From Micrococcus flavus (GTDB lineage: Bacteria; Actinomycetota; Actinomycetes; Actinomycetales; Micrococcaceae): DNA of 64,000 bases. Every line of letters begins with the position of its first letter. The stretch's first letter is position 1. Both the position numbers and the translations under genes were made by a program. The notes beneath the pieces are model-generated. The model was not told the DNA's origin, did no database searches, and was given only the letters and a program-made list of their open reading frames with translations. The DNA lies in the NCBI RefSeq assembly GCF_014204815.1, contig NZ_JACHMC010000001.1, positions 434,001-498,000 of the forward strand, written 5' to 3'. Positions 48,156 to 57,306 of the stretch are shown here, piece after piece.

Positions 48156-49328
48156 TCAGAGGTTGCCGGTCGCGATCATGAGCATGCGGCGCAGCGGCTC
48201 CGCGGCGCCCCACAGCAGCTGGTCGCCCACCGTGAACGCCGAGAGGTACTCCGGGCCCATCTTCATCTTCCGCAGCCGCCCCACGGGGATCTGCAGGGTG
48301 CCGGAGGCGGCCACCGGGGTGAGGTCGCGCATCGACGCCTCCTTCTCGTTCGGCACCACCTGCGCCCACGCGGTGCCGTTCGCCACGATCTCGGTGATCT
48401 CGTCGATCGGCACGTCCCGGGTGAGCTTGAGGGTCAGCGCCTGGGAGTGGGAGCGCATGGCGCCCACGCGCACGCACAGCGAGTCGAACGGGATGCGCTC
48501 CTCCCCGCGCAGGCCGAGCACCTTGTTGGTCTCGTCGTAGGCCTTCTGCTCCTCGCGGGACACGCCGTTCCCGAGGTCCGCGTCGATCCACGGGATGAGT
48601 GAGCCCCCCAGGGGCACCCCGAAGCGGCTGGCGTCCAGTCCGCCGCGCTGCAGCTCGGTGACCTTGCGGTCGATCTCGAGGATCGCCGACGACGGGTCCG
48701 CCAGCTCCTCCGCCACGACGCCGCCCAGGGCGGCGTACTGGGTCAGCAGCTCCCGCATGTGCTGGGCGCCGCCGCCGGAGGCCGCCTGGTAGGTCATGGC
48801 GGTGCCCCACTCCACGAGCCCCTCGCGGAACAGCCCGCCCAGGCCCATGAGCATGCAGGACACGGTGCAGTTGCCGCCGATGAACTCCTTCACGCCGCCG
48901 GCCAGGGCCGCGTCGATCACGGGGCGGTTCACCGGGTCCAGCACGATCACGGAGGAGTCCTCCATGCGCAGGGTGGAGGCGGCGTCGATCCAGATCCCGT
49001 CCCAGCCGGCGGCGCGCAGCCGCGGGTACACGTCCTTCGTGTAGTCGCCGCCCTGGGCGGTCACGATGATCGGCAGGGCCTTCAGCACGTCCACGTCGAA
49101 GGCGTCCTGCAGGGCGCCGGGGTCCCCGGCCATGCCGTCGAAGGTCGGCGCGGGCCCGCCCGCGGCGGAGGTGGAGAAGAAGACGGGCCGGATCCGGGCG
49201 AAGTCGCCCTCCTCGGCCATGCGCTGCATCAGGACGGAGCCCACCATGCCGCGCCAGCCCACGATGCCCACGGTGGGCACGGCGGCCGGGTCGGCGGCGG
49301 TCACGGCGGCGGAGGCGGTGTCAGTCAT
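48156..49328 (-). CDS. asd: Aspartate-semialdehyde dehydrogenase
   Basis: A 390-residue enzyme reducing aspartyl phosphate to aspartate semialdehyde for lysine, methionine, threonine and diaminopimelate. NADP binding [17 protein letters not shown] starts near residue 21. The catalytic cysteine is C154 in [17 protein letters not shown], and the catalytic His is probably in [13 protein letters not shown] near residue 285. The WRGMVGSVL and GGNCTVS blocks are those of the Escherichia coli type rather than the shorter type of mycobacteria. The Ala-rich first 17 residues are an extension. TAGCCT ends 7 nt before the ATG. Confidence 0.92.
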   Translation of the reverse strand: MTDTASAAVTAADPAAVPTVGIVGWRGMVGSVLMQRMAEEGDFARIRPVFFSTSAAGGPAPTFDGMAGDPGALQDAFDVDVLKALPIIVTAQGGDYTKDVYPRLRAAGWDGIWIDAASTLRMEDSSVIVLDPVNRPVIDAALAGGVKEFIGGNCTVSCMLMGLGGLFREGLVEWGTAMTYQAASGGGAQHMRELLTQYAALGGVVAEELADPSSAILEIDRKVTELQRGGLDASRFGVPLGGSLIPWIDADLGNGVSREEQKAYDETNKVLGLRGEERIPFDSLCVRVGAMRSHSQALTLKLTRDVPIDEITEIVANGTAWAQVVPNEKEASMRDLTPVAASGTLQIPVGRLRKMKMGPEYLSAFTVGDQLLWGAAEPLRRMLMIATGNL

Positions 49329-49335
49329 GCCGTCC

Positions 49336-49341
49336 AGGCTA
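49336..49341 (-). promoter_or_regulatory. -10 hexamer of asd
   Basis: TAGCCT, 7 nt before the ATG at 49328. Confidence 0.55.
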
Positions 49342-49352
49342 CCGGTCGCCCG

Positions 49353-49574
49353 TCAGCGGCCGCGGGACCTCTTCCGCCGGTTCCAGGTGATGAGACCGCC
49401 CACCGCGGACAGCTGCGTGAGGACCAGCAGGAACACCAGACCGCCCACCGTCTTCCCCTGCAGCACGAGGATCAGGCCCAGCACGGCGCACGCGAACGCG
49501 AGCACCGGGAACGCCACGAGCGCCAGGAACGTCAGGGCCTGCGGGGTGAGCAGGCCGGGACCGTCGTCGTTCAT
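49353..49574 (-). CDS. Small two-helix membrane protein
   Basis: A 73-residue protein with two hydrophobic helices (about 13-38 and 42-61) and a basic C-terminus (NRRKRSRGR). It is the last gene of the thyA-folA operon; its ATG overlaps the folA stop (ATGA). Function unknown. Coupling and normal codon use support expression. Confidence 0.7.
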   Translation of the reverse strand: MNDDGPGLLTPQALTFLALVAFPVLAFACAVLGLILVLQGKTVGGLVFLLVLTQLSAVGGLITWNRRKRSRGR

Positions 49575-50134
49575 GCGTCCCTCTCCCAGCGTTCGAAGCG
49601 ATGCCGCAGGCCGTTGGAGGCGGTGTGCCAGTCGTCCGGGGCGGGGTCCGCCCCGACCAGGTGCCAGCGCGCGTCCAGGGCGGGAGCGTGGGTGTCGCCG
49701 TCGGCGTCCGTGTCGATCACGGTGACCTCGGCGAGCGTGGCCACGTCCAGGGCCTGCTCATAGAGGGTCGCCCCGCCGATCACCCACACCAGGTCCAGGC
49801 CGTCGGCCTCGTCGGCGGCGGCCAGGGCCGCGCCGAAGTCGGGGACGACGACGGCGCCCGCCGTCCGCGCGTCGGGCCCGTCCTCCGCCAGTGCGGCGAG
49901 GGTGCGGGAGACCACGATGTTGGTGCGCCCGGGCAGGGGGCGGAAGCGCGCGGGGAAGGACTCCCACGTGCGTCGGCCCATGATCACGGGGTGGCCGAGG
50001 GTGCGCGCCTTGAAGTGGGCGAGGTCCTCAGGCAGGTGCCAGGGCATGGTCCCGTCCCGGCCGATCACCCGCTCGGGGGTCTGCGCCCAGATCATGCCGA
50101 CGGTCTGGCGGGGCGCGGCGTCGCGGGGGCCCAT
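49571..50134 (-). CDS. folA: Dihydrofolate reductase
   Basis: A 187-residue NADPH-dependent enzyme that regenerates tetrahydrofolate from the dihydrofolate made by ThyA. Typical blocks: MIWAQTPERVIGRDGTMPWHLPEDLAHFK (the Asp/Glu region at about 35), VIMGRRTWESFP, LPGRTNIVVSR and VWVIGGATLYEQAL. The ATG overlaps the thyA stop (TGATG). The order thyA-folA is the common arrangement. The C-terminus is normal, ending RHRFERWERDA. Confidence 0.95.
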   Translation of the reverse strand: MGPRDAAPRQTVGMIWAQTPERVIGRDGTMPWHLPEDLAHFKARTLGHPVIMGRRTWESFPARFRPLPGRTNIVVSRTLAALAEDGPDARTAGAVVVPDFGAALAAADEADGLDLVWVIGGATLYEQALDVATLAEVTVIDTDADGDTHAPALDARWHLVGADPAPDDWHTASNGLRHRFERWERDA

Positions 50135-50955
50135 CAGACGGCTACCGGGGCGGAGATGGCGGGGTGGTGGCGGTAGTCGAGGACCTCGATGTCCTCGTAC
50201 TCGTAGTCGAAGATCGACGCCGGGGTCCGGCGCAGCCGCAGCCGCGGGTACGGGTACGGCTCCCGGGAGAGCTGCTCGCGCACCTGGTCCTCGTGGTTGG
50301 CGTAGATGTGGCAGTCCCCGCCGGTCCAGATCAGCTCGCCGGGGGTCAGGCCCGTCTGCTCGGCGACCATCACGGTGAGCAGGGCATACGAGGCGATGTT
50401 GAACGGCACCCCGAGGAAGAGGTCCGCCGAGCGCTGGTACAGCTGGCAGGACAGGCGGCCGGGGCCGCCGTCGGGGTCCGGGGTGACGTGGAACTGGAAG
50501 AGCGCGTGGCAGGGCGGCAGGGCCATCTCGTCCACCTCGGCCGGGTTCCACGCCGTCACGATGTGTCGGCGCGAGTGCGGGTTCGCGCGGATCTGCTCGA
50601 CGACCCTCGCGATCTGGTCGATGTGCCCGCCGTCGGGGGTGGGCCAGGACCGCCACTGCACGCCGTAGACGGGGCCGAGCTCGCCGTCCTCGTCCGCCCA
50701 CTCGTCCCAGATGGTGACCCCGCGCTCCTGGAGCCAGCGCACGTTGGACTCGCCGCGCAGGAACCACAGCAGCTCGAGGGCCACGGACCGGAAGTGCACC
50801 CGCTTGGTGGTGATCAGCGGGAACGACTCGGCGAGGTCGAAGCGCAGCTGCCGCCCGAACACGCTGCGCGTGCCCGTGCCGGTGCGGTCGGTCGTGACGG
50901 CGCCGTTCTCCAGGACGTCGGCCAGCAGGTCCTCGTAGGGGGTGGGGATGCTCAC
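50134..50955 (-). CDS. thyA: Thymidylate synthase ThyA
   Basis: A 273-residue enzyme methylating dUMP with methylene-tetrahydrofolate. The catalytic cysteine is C149 in [11 protein letters not shown], preceded by [36 protein letters not shown] and HIYANHEDQ are further conserved blocks. GTG 50955 is chosen because TAGAGT ends 7 nt before it; an in-frame GTG at 50964 overlaps that hexamer. The TAG of the hexamer is also the stop codon of the upstream GntR gene. ThyX is not seen here. Confidence 0.95.
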   Translation of the reverse strand: MSIPTPYEDLLADVLENGAVTTDRTGTGTRSVFGRQLRFDLAESFPLITTKRVHFRSVALELLWFLRGESNVRWLQERGVTIWDEWADEDGELGPVYGVQWRSWPTPDGGHIDQIARVVEQIRANPHSRRHIVTAWNPAEVDEMALPPCHALFQFHVTPDPDGGPGRLSCQLYQRSADLFLGVPFNIASYALLTVMVAEQTGLTPGELIWTGGDCHIYANHEDQVREQLSREPYPYPRLRLRRTPASIFDYEYEDIEVLDYRHHPAISAPVAV

Positions 50956-50962
50956 CCGCGCC

Positions 50963-50968
50963 ACTCTA
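50963..50968 (-). promoter_or_regulatory. -10 hexamer of thyA, sharing bases with an upstream stop codon
   Basis: TAGAGT, 7 nt before the GTG at 50955. Its first three bases (50966-50968) are the TAG stop of the GntR regulator. Confidence 0.6.
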
Positions 50969-51370
50969 GTCAGGACGGCGGGCGTCCAGCTCGTCCCGCA
51001 CCGCGCTGTGGATCCGGTCGGTGTCCCAGCCCGCGGCGACGGCGGCGCGCACGGCCTGGGCCAGCGCCGCCCGCACCTCGTCCGCGGCGGGGGCGGGCGG
51101 GGAGTCCGCCACGCGGGTGCCGCGGCCGCGGAGGGTCCGCACGACGCCGGCCGCCTCCAACTGCCGGTACGCGCGCGCCACGGTGCCCGGCGCGATCCCG
51201 AGGTCCTGGGCCAGGGCGCGCACCGACGGCAGGGGGGCGCCCGGCGCCAGGTGCCCGGTCTGCACGAGGGCCGTGACGCCGGCCCGGATCTGCTCGAACG
51301 GCGGCACGGCCGAGCGCAGGTCCACCTCCAGTGCCGGTTCGCGCGCCGGCGTGGGGCCCGGGCCGCTCAC
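50966..51370 (-). CDS. YtrA-subfamily GntR regulator, module 2
   Basis: A 134-residue GntR-family repressor. The winged helix (about 19-85) has [22 protein letters not shown] followed by [22 protein letters not shown]. The short C-terminal tail (about 45 residues) is the YtrA type, which lacks a large effector domain. The GTG start overlaps the stop of the membrane protein gene (GTGA). Its close paralogue lies at 52424-52801 in the same arrangement. The promoter ahead of the pair carries the TGTA-N12-TACA element, so autoregulation is likely. Confidence 0.88.
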   Translation of the reverse strand: MSGPGPTPAREPALEVDLRSAVPPFEQIRAGVTALVQTGHLAPGAPLPSVRALAQDLGIAPGTVARAYRQLEAAGVVRTLRGRGTRVADSPPAPAADEVRAALAQAVRAAVAAGWDTDRIHSAVRDELDARRPD

Positions 51371-52341
51371 GGCCGGTCCGTCCGCAGCACCCGCAGCGCC
51401 CGGGGCCGCCAGAGCACCAGGACCACCATGACGGTGAGGGTGAGCCACGGGCCCGCGGTGCCGAGGGCCTCGATCACGCGGGCCGCCCCACCCAGTGGCA
51501 GGGCGGACGGGTGGTCCGGAACGAACCGGGCGAGGACGTCTCGGGCGTCGCGGGAGGCGATGACCGCGTTGGCGGCGGCGACGATCAGCAGCCACAGCAT
51601 CCACAGGCCCGTGCGCAGCATCCGGTGCGCGGCGACCTCGCGGGCGGCCCGGTCCTGCGCCGGGGTGAGCCCCTCGACGGCCCGCCGCCGGGCGGCTGCG
51701 CTCACCCCGGCGAGGACGGCCGCCAGGGTGGCCGCCCAGGCCAGCGCGAACCAGGGCAGCAGCTCGCGGCCTGCGGCGGTGGCGTGGTGGGCGAGCACGT
51801 CCGGGTCGGGGGTGCCCCGCCGCTCCACCGGCTCGATGAGCATCGGCGTGCTCGGCTCGGCGGCCAGCACGGCGAGCACCGCCACCAGTGCCGCCGTCAG
51901 CACCGCCGCTGCGAGGGCTGGGTCCCGCGGCACCAGCCGCCCGGCGGACCGGGGAGCCAGCGAGGCCCGCCGCACCACGCCCCGCGGCTCCGGGAACGTC
52001 AGCTGTCCTACCACGTGGACGGCCGCCACCATGAGCGGCCCGGCGAGCGAAAGCAGCCACGGACCCCACGCGGCCCACAGGGTCACGTCCACGGTCATCC
52101 ACCCGCCGGCGTGCTCGGTCACCTGCCCGTTCGGGTCCGCGTGCAGGGTGCTGAAGATCAGCTGGTCGAGGCCGCCGGCGAACACCGTGAAGAAGAGGGC
52201 GGCCACCGCAGTGACGAGCCCGTGGATCCGCACGCCGCGCAGGGCGTCGGCGTGCAGCCGCCCCGAGGTGCGCAGGACGGCGTACACCACCGTCAGGACG
52301 AGGGCGGTGAACAGCGGGACGATGAGGGCGAATCCGGTCAT
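51367..52341 (-). CDS. Polytopic membrane protein, module 2
   Basis: A 324-residue membrane protein with about seven hydrophobic segments. It opens LIVPLFTALVLTVVYAVLR, then has GVRIHGLVTAVAALFFTVF. Near residue 234 REVAAHRMLRTGLWMLWLL is a block also found twice in the 641-residue protein of module 1 (VAVNRILRT and SAVNRFLAL). Neither has an ATPase domain, though YtrA-type regulators usually sit with ABC transporters. The family is not recognised. The leader is about 40 nt with a CCGGAGG ribosome site. Confidence 0.75.
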   Translation of the reverse strand: MTGFALIVPLFTALVLTVVYAVLRTSGRLHADALRGVRIHGLVTAVAALFFTVFAGGLDQLIFSTLHADPNGQVTEHAGGWMTVDVTLWAAWGPWLLSLAGPLMVAAVHVVGQLTFPEPRGVVRRASLAPRSAGRLVPRDPALAAAVLTAALVAVLAVLAAEPSTPMLIEPVERRGTPDPDVLAHHATAAGRELLPWFALAWAATLAAVLAGVSAAARRRAVEGLTPAQDRAAREVAAHRMLRTGLWMLWLLIVAAANAVIASRDARDVLARFVPDHPSALPLGGAARVIEALGTAGPWLTLTVMVVLVLWRPRALRVLRTDRP

Positions 52342-52385
52342 GCGGGCCTCCGGGAGGACGGGGTCGGGCGGTCCCGACGCGTGTC

Positions 52386-52407
52386 ACTGTATCAACACGC
52401 AGATACA
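52386..52407 (-). promoter_or_regulatory. Operator/-10 of module 2
   Basis: TGTATCAACACGCAGATACA (52388-52407) is an imperfect palindrome, TGTA-N12-TACA. The -10 hexamer TACAGT (minus strand, 52391-52386) overlaps its downstream half. The same element lies before module 1 at 54772-54791. Confidence 0.7.
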
Positions 52408-52423
52408 CCTGCCAGGGGTCCCC

Positions 52424-52801
52424 TCAGCCCTCCCATGCCCGCTTCATGGCCTCGAGCACGCGACTGCGGTCCCAGCCGGCCCCGCGCGCGAGGGCCACCG
52501 CACGCGCCACCGCGGCGTCCACCGCGTCCGCGCTCGCGGTCGGCGGCGCCGGCGCCACCACGGTCCCGCGTCGCCCGGCGGTCACCACGACGCCGTCGCC
52601 CTCCAGCTCCTTGTAGGCCCGGGCCACCGTGCCGGCGGCCAGGCCCAGGTCCGCGGCCAGCGACCGGACCGGAGGCAGGCGCGTGCCGGGCGTCAGGACG
52701 CCCTGGGCGACGCGGTCGGCGATCTGGGCGCGCAGCTGCTCGAACGGCGGGACGGGGGAGCGCAGGTCCACCTCGAGGGCGGCCCCCGCGGCGGCGGTCA
52801 C
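52424..52801 (-). CDS. YtrA-subfamily GntR regulator, module 1
   Basis: A 125-residue GntR regulator, paralogous to 50966-51370. The first 30 residues share [18 protein letters not shown] with it, and the HTH reads LPPVRSLAADLGLAAGTVARAYKELE. The YtrA-type tail contains ADAVDAAVARAVALARGAGWD, matching the paralogue's helix. The GTG start overlaps the stop of the 641-residue membrane protein gene. It probably represses its own operon and may also bind the promoter of module 2. Confidence 0.88.
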   Translation of the reverse strand: MTAAAGAALEVDLRSPVPPFEQLRAQIADRVAQGVLTPGTRLPPVRSLAADLGLAAGTVARAYKELEGDGVVVTAGRRGTVVAPAPPTASADAVDAAVARAVALARGAGWDRSRVLEAMKRAWEG

Positions 52802-54723
52802 GCGGCCGGCCCCGTCGCCGAGGGCTCCATGGTCCGGTGGGCTTCGACCTCCGCCCGGGACGGCTCCTCGCCCGCGGTCCGGCCGGTGCGCGGGTCCACG
52901 GACATCCCGGGCAGGAAGGCGAGGAGCAGGCCCAGTCCGAGCAGGAGCCAGGGCTGCTGCCACGTCTCGCCGGTCGCCCACCCCGGGGAGCCGGCGGCCA
53001 CCACACGTGCCTGATGCAGCAGCGGCCAGGCCTGACCGGCGAACGCCACCACGGCGCCGGTGCCCAGGGCCAGGAACCGGTTCACGGCCGAGCGGCGCAG
53101 CACCGCGTCCTCGACGGCGTCGGCCCGGGTCAGCGGACCGCGTCGACCCGCCCCGTGCGCGGCCGCGAGGGCGAGCAGTGTCACCACCGCCACGGGCAGG
53201 AGCATGCCGGCGGCGGCCGCCGCGTCCACCCCGCGCGCCTGGACGTGGCCGATGACCAGGGGCAGCTGGTGGTGGGCCGTCCATGCCGCCGCCGGCACGG
53301 CCACGACGGCGGCCAGCGCCAGCAGGACCCGGCGCCACCGGGACGCGGCCCCCAGTCCGGGCCCGGCCGGCGCGGGAGTGGTGTGGTGGCGCCGCACCCG
53401 CACCTCGGCGGCCGCCAGCACGAGCATGCCCAGTAGGAATGGTCCCGTCGTGACCAGTGCCGACGCCGAGGTCCGGGCCGCCGCGCCGTCACCGGCAACC
53501 AGCAGGAACCCGCCCGTCGACAGGAGCAGGGTGCTCAGGAGCGTGAGGGAAAGAGCTGTCATGCCCGAGCGATCCCGCAGCGCCCGGACGGCCCGCGCCG
53601 TGCCCGGGGCTGCGGACGGGGCAGGCGTCCAGGGCCGCCCGTCCAGGCCTGCCGCGCCGGGGGCCTCGGCGAGGACGGCCAGCGCGGGGGAGCGCCACAG
53701 TGCGGCCGCGATCAGCGTCACGATCATCAGTCCCACGGCGGGGAGCGCGAGGGAGGAGACCGACGTCGAGACGCCGGCGACCGCCTGGGACGCCTCCGGC
53801 CATCGCTCCCCGGTGGGGTCGAGGGCGTGGCCGCGGGCGGTGCGCTCCAGGCGGTCCCACGTCCACACGACGCTGAGGCCGATGCCCACGACCGCCACGA
53901 GGGCGGTCCGCAGGATCCGGTTGACCGCCACGCGCCGCACGGCCAGGTCCGTGGCGGGGTGCAGTCCCGCGAGGACGGGGCGGCGCAGCACGGCCCGGAC
54001 GGCCAGCACCGTCGTGGCCACCCATCCGGCCAGCACCAGGAGGAGGATTCCGGCGATCGCCGCGCCGGACTGGGCGCCGTCGACGGCGACCACCTGGGTC
54101 TGCCACTCGGCCGGCCCCGCAGGGAGCGCGTTCCCGGCCTGGGCGACGTCCACCTCCATGGTGATGCGCCGCGCGGGGACCGCCGCCAGGCCGGAGGCCG
54201 CCAGCGCCGCGACGGCGCCGGCGGACGCGAGGGTCGCCGCGGCGCAGGTCCACGTCAGTGCGCGGGGCAGGACGTCCCGGAGCTCGAGTGCGGTGAGGCG
54301 TCCCTGCCGGACGGGACCCGTGGACCGCGGCCAGGTGTGCTGGCCGATCCACCAGACCAGCAGGAACAGCGCGGCCGGCGCCAGGGCCGTCAGGAGGGGC
54401 CAGAGCGCCGGCTCGGGGAACGGCAGGGCCTCGACCCCGGTCACCCGGGTGACCAACGGGTCCAGCACCACCGCCCCCGGGCTGTCGGGCGCCGGCCTGT
54501 CGGCGCCGGCGTCGAGGACGCCGTCGGCGGGCTCCTGCCGCGGGGAGCAGCTCACCAGGAAGGCGATGAGCGCCACCATCAGGCCGTGGACGCGCGCCGA
54601 GCCCACCGGACTGGCGCCGCGCGGGGTCCAGGCGAACCAGCGCAGCAGCGCGTAGAGGACGGCGAGCCCGAGGCCGGCGGGCGCGAGCAGGGCGAGGGCT
54701 GCGAGGGGACTGACCGTGGACAT
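52798..54723 (-). CDS. Large polytopic membrane protein, module 1
   Basis: A 641-residue protein with some 12-14 hydrophobic segments, apparently an internal duplication of the 324-residue protein of module 2. The block VRRVAVNRILRTALVAVVGI near residue 264 recurs as LRRSAVNRFLALGTGAVVAF near 546. Each is preceded by a helix-loop and followed by two helices and a short cytosolic tail. No ATPase or enzyme motif is visible. It is coupled by a 4-bp overlap to the GntR gene. No function can be assigned; a stress-responsive membrane system is a guess. Confidence 0.75.
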   Translation of the reverse strand: MSTVSPLAALALLAPAGLGLAVLYALLRWFAWTPRGASPVGSARVHGLMVALIAFLVSCSPRQEPADGVLDAGADRPAPDSPGAVVLDPLVTRVTGVEALPFPEPALWPLLTALAPAALFLLVWWIGQHTWPRSTGPVRQGRLTALELRDVLPRALTWTCAAATLASAGAVAALAASGLAAVPARRITMEVDVAQAGNALPAGPAEWQTQVVAVDGAQSGAAIAGILLLVLAGWVATTVLAVRAVLRRPVLAGLHPATDLAVRRVAVNRILRTALVAVVGIGLSVVWTWDRLERTARGHALDPTGERWPEASQAVAGVSTSVSSLALPAVGLMIVTLIAAALWRSPALAVLAEAPGAAGLDGRPWTPAPSAAPGTARAVRALRDRSGMTALSLTLLSTLLLSTGGFLLVAGDGAAARTSASALVTTGPFLLGMLVLAAAEVRVRRHHTTPAPAGPGLGAASRWRRVLLALAAVVAVPAAAWTAHHQLPLVIGHVQARGVDAAAAAGMLLPVAVVTLLALAAAHGAGRRGPLTRADAVEDAVLRRSAVNRFLALGTGAVVAFAGQAWPLLHQARVVAAGSPGWATGETWQQPWLLLGLGLLLAFLPGMSVDPRTGRTAGEEPSRAEVEAHRTMEPSATGPAA

Positions 54724-54769
54724 GCGTGCGCCTCCGGGAACGGGGACACCGACGGCATCCGATGCGCCG

Positions 54770-54791
54770 AATGTACCGCCCGATCAATACA
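54770..54791 (-). promoter_or_regulatory. Operator/-10 of module 1
   Basis: TGTACCGCCCGATCAATACA (54772-54791) has the same TGTA-N12-TACA form as the module 2 element. The minus-strand -10 TACATT (54775-54770) overlaps its downstream half, and an unusual A/G-rich run lies upstream (54790-54805). Confidence 0.7.
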
Positions 54792-54830
54792 AAGAAAAGA
54801 GGGAGATCACAGCCGCGCCCGTGGAGCGGC

Positions 54831-55187
54831 TCAGACCTCGCGCACCATGTCCCGGTACTCGGGGTAGCGGCGCAGGTAGTCCTCCACGTACGAGCACTCG
54901 GGGGAGACCTTCTCGCCCTCGGCGCGCAACCGGTCCAGGACGATCGTCACCAGCGCGCGGGCGTAGCCCTGGCGGCTGTGGGCCTCGTCGATGATCGTGT
55001 GCTGCAGGCGGACCACGGTCTCGTCCTCGCCGCCATCGGCCGCGGGGACCTCGTCCTGGGTGTAGCCGAGGAAGCCGATGAACCGGCCGTCCTGGCGCAT
55101 CTCGAACCGACCGCGGTCGGGGTCGCGGGTCACGGCGAGGCGCTCGTGGACGATCTTCTCGGGCTGCTGCGTCGATGCGGTGTCCAT
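54831..55187 (-). CDS. Small GNAT-family N-acetyltransferase
   Basis: A 118-residue protein of the short GCN5-related type (YjdJ/Gly-Nat-like). GRFEMRQDGRFIGFLGYTQD begins the fold near residue 25, and HTIIDEAHSRQGYARALVTIVLDR (about 63-86) is the acetyl-CoA-binding region. CSYVEDYLRRYPEY at the C-terminus is characteristic of this small family. The substrate is unknown. The start is set by TAGGCT 6 nt upstream. Confidence 0.85.
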   Translation of the reverse strand: MDTASTQQPEKIVHERLAVTRDPDRGRFEMRQDGRFIGFLGYTQDEVPAADGGEDETVVRLQHTIIDEAHSRQGYARALVTIVLDRLRAEGEKVSPECSYVEDYLRRYPEYRDMVREV

Positions 55188-55193
55188 GACCCG

Positions 55194-55199
55194 AGCCTA
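55194..55199 (-). promoter_or_regulatory. -10 hexamer of the GNAT gene
   Basis: TAGGCT, 6 nt before the ATG at 55187. Confidence 0.6.
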
Positions 55200-55249
55200 G
55201 GCCCGAGGATGCGCGTGCTCAACGCCGCACATCCGGACCGGGGCGGGAC

Positions 55250-56263
55250 TCAGTCGTCCCAGGGGTCGTAGACCTCCACGGCCACGACCGCGCCGTCCGC
55301 GTCGAGGCCCTGGTGGAGGACCAGGACGCCGCCGGGACGCAGGTGCGGGTCCTCGCGGGGCAGCGCCCGCAGCACATCGCCCGCCGGCCGGGCCGCCCAC
55401 CCGTCGATCTCCGCCAGGAGCGCGGCGATCACGGGACGGTGCACGCACACCACGAGCGGCTGCCGGCGTCCGAGCAGGTCGCGCATCGCGCGGCGCGTCC
55501 GCTTGGGCTTCTCCCGCGCCGTCGTCTCGGTGAACGCGGACTTCGTCTTCAGGGGCAGGCGGGTGTGCTTCACCACCGGGGCGAGGGTCTCCACACAGCG
55601 CCGCCAGGGCGAGGACACCAGTCGCTCTGGTGCCCACACGCCCACCAGGTCCCGCACCGCCAGCGCCTGGCGCCGCCCCGTGGCGGCCAGCGGACGCTCC
55701 TGCTCGGCCCGCGACCACGAGGAGCGGGGTTTGGCCTTGGCATGACGCAGCACCAGCAGGGGCGTGGTCCGCAGGCGGCCTCGGCGGTGCAGCTCCAGGA
55801 GCGCATCGAGGGGCTCCGCGTCCGTCTCGTTCGTCAGGATCCCGCGCGCCGCGTCCGGGGACATCCAGCGGACCTCGTCCACCTCGTCCCCGTCCGGCAC
55901 GGCCCGTTGGCCCGCCACCTCGGCGGCCCAGTACCAGACCTCCTTCGACACCTCGCCCTTGCCCTTGCGGGCGGGCAGGGTGTAGCGGGTGACCGCCAGG
56001 GGGACTCCGGGCCGCAGGTCGAGGCGCACCTCCTCTGCGAGCTCGCGCACCGCGCACTCGGGCAGGGTCTCACCCGGGTCCAGCTTGCCCTTCGGCCAGG
56101 ACCAGTCGTCGTAGCGCGGGCGGTGGATCACCATGACCTCGAGCCCGTCGGCGCCCTGCCGCCAGGGGAGCATGCCGGCAGCCAGGACCTCGGCGGCGGG
56201 ACCGGTCACGGCCCGGTCCTGCGTGGACCAGGCGGCCGTGCGGTCAGGGGAGTCGGTGGACAT
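55250..56263 (-). CDS. mutT1: MutT1-like Nudix hydrolase fused to a histidine phosphatase
   Basis: A 337-residue two-domain protein like mycobacterial MutT1, which clears oxidised nucleotides (8-oxo-dGTP to the diphosphate and on to the monophosphate). The N-terminal Nudix domain has the box GKLDPGETLPECAVRELAEEV starting at G59, with E77 and E78 as metal ligands. The C-terminal phosphohistidine domain begins LLVLRHAKAK (R173, H174). A VCVHRPVI segment near residue 280 holds the second histidine. The start follows no strong ribosome site; ATG 56263 is the first reasonable codon. Confidence 0.9.
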   Translation of the reverse strand: MSTDSPDRTAAWSTQDRAVTGPAAEVLAAGMLPWRQGADGLEVMVIHRPRYDDWSWPKGKLDPGETLPECAVRELAEEVRLDLRPGVPLAVTRYTLPARKGKGEVSKEVWYWAAEVAGQRAVPDGDEVDEVRWMSPDAARGILTNETDAEPLDALLELHRRGRLRTTPLLVLRHAKAKPRSSWSRAEQERPLAATGRRQALAVRDLVGVWAPERLVSSPWRRCVETLAPVVKHTRLPLKTKSAFTETTAREKPKRTRRAMRDLLGRRQPLVVCVHRPVIAALLAEIDGWAARPAGDVLRALPREDPHLRPGGVLVLHQGLDADGAVVAVEVYDPWDD

Positions 56264-56364
56264 CAGCGAGCGGTTCCTCCAGCGCGGGTCCCGGCCGATG
56301 CCGGGGAGGGGCGGGACAAGGATATAGGGGACGGTCGGCGATCCCGCTCCCGCCTATCGGCCGG

Positions 56365-57300
56365 TCACCCCGCCGCGGGCCGGTACTGGACGTCCGCCGC
56401 GGCGAGCACGAAGCCCAGGGAGTCGTACAGCCGCACGGCCGGGACGTTGCCCGCGTCCACATACAGGTCGACGCCGGCCACCGACCGCTCCGCCATGTGG
56501 TGCAGGCCGGCCAGGGTGAGCGTCCGACCCAGCCCGCGACCCTGCGCGGCCGGGGACACCCCGACGGCGTACACCTCGCCCTCCGGCTCCCCGCCGGCGT
56601 CGTCGGTGACCTTGGTCCAGTGGTAGCCCACGGCCGTGCCGTCCTCGTCCTCGGCCAGCAGCAGCCCCTCCGCGGAGAACCACTCCTGGGCCATGCGGGC
56701 CTCGAGGTCCGCGCGGGTCAGCGAGCCCTGCTCCGGGTGGTCGGCGAAGGCGTCGGCGTTGAGCCCCAGCCACGTGTCCTCGTCCCGCCCCGGCGCGAAC
56801 GGGCGGATCCGTACGCCCGCCGGCAGCACGGCCGGCGGCAGGTCCGCGAGGCCCGCGGCGTCGATCCGCATCCGTCGCAGCTCCCGCGCCGCCTCCAGGC
56901 CGTGCCGCCGGGCCAGCGCGGCGGAGCCGGGGAGGTCCCCGTGCGCCCACGCGCTGGTCTCCGCGCCCTCGTCGCGATCCCGGACGGCGCGGGCGGCGGC
57001 CGCGGCGAGCGCGCCCCCCAGCCCCGCGCGCCGGTGCGCGGGGTCCACGGCCAGCTCCACGACGCCGGGCCCGTCCTCCGCCGCCTCGGGCACCAGGGCG
57101 GCCGCCCCCGTCAGCGTCCCGTCGGCGTCGCGGGTGACCCCCCACCAGCGCTGGCCGCCCCGGGCCAGCACGGCACGGGTCTGGTCGTTCAGCGGCGGGT
57201 GCCCGTCCGCGGCCTGGACCCGGTCGGCGAGGGCCAGGACGGCCGGGACCTCCTCGGGGCGGGGGACGTGCACGGCGGGGGAGGCGGAGGTCTCAGGCAT
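56365..57300 (-). CDS. mshD: Mycothiol synthase MshD
   Basis: A 311-residue acetyltransferase that acetylates Cys-GlcN-Ins to finish mycothiol, the main low-molecular-weight thiol of actinobacteria. Two GNAT domains are visible. The first has [24 protein letters not shown] near 80-103, the second [27 protein letters not shown] near 247-273. The ending [14 protein letters not shown] is family-typical. The leaderless hexamer shares bases with the stop codon of the upstream glnR, as the two genes are adjacent on the same strand. Confidence 0.93.
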   Translation of the reverse strand: MPETSASPAVHVPRPEEVPAVLALADRVQAADGHPPLNDQTRAVLARGGQRWWGVTRDADGTLTGAAALVPEAAEDGPGVVELAVDPAHRRAGLGGALAAAAARAVRDRDEGAETSAWAHGDLPGSAALARRHGLEAARELRRMRIDAAGLADLPPAVLPAGVRIRPFAPGRDEDTWLGLNADAFADHPEQGSLTRADLEARMAQEWFSAEGLLLAEDEDGTAVGYHWTKVTDDAGGEPEGEVYAVGVSPAAQGRGLGRTLTLAGLHHMAERSVAGVDLYVDAGNVPAVRLYDSLGFVLAAADVQYRPAAG

Positions 57301-57306
57301 GCCGAC

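Noticed and set aside
50956-50964. Upstream GTG start for thyA at 50964
   Set aside because: This codon overlaps the TAGAGT hexamer; the GTG at 50955 has the leaderless spacing and matches the family start.
50966-54723. ABC transporter operon under YtrA-type regulators
   Set aside because: No Walker A, signature or Walker B motif is present in either membrane protein or nearby.
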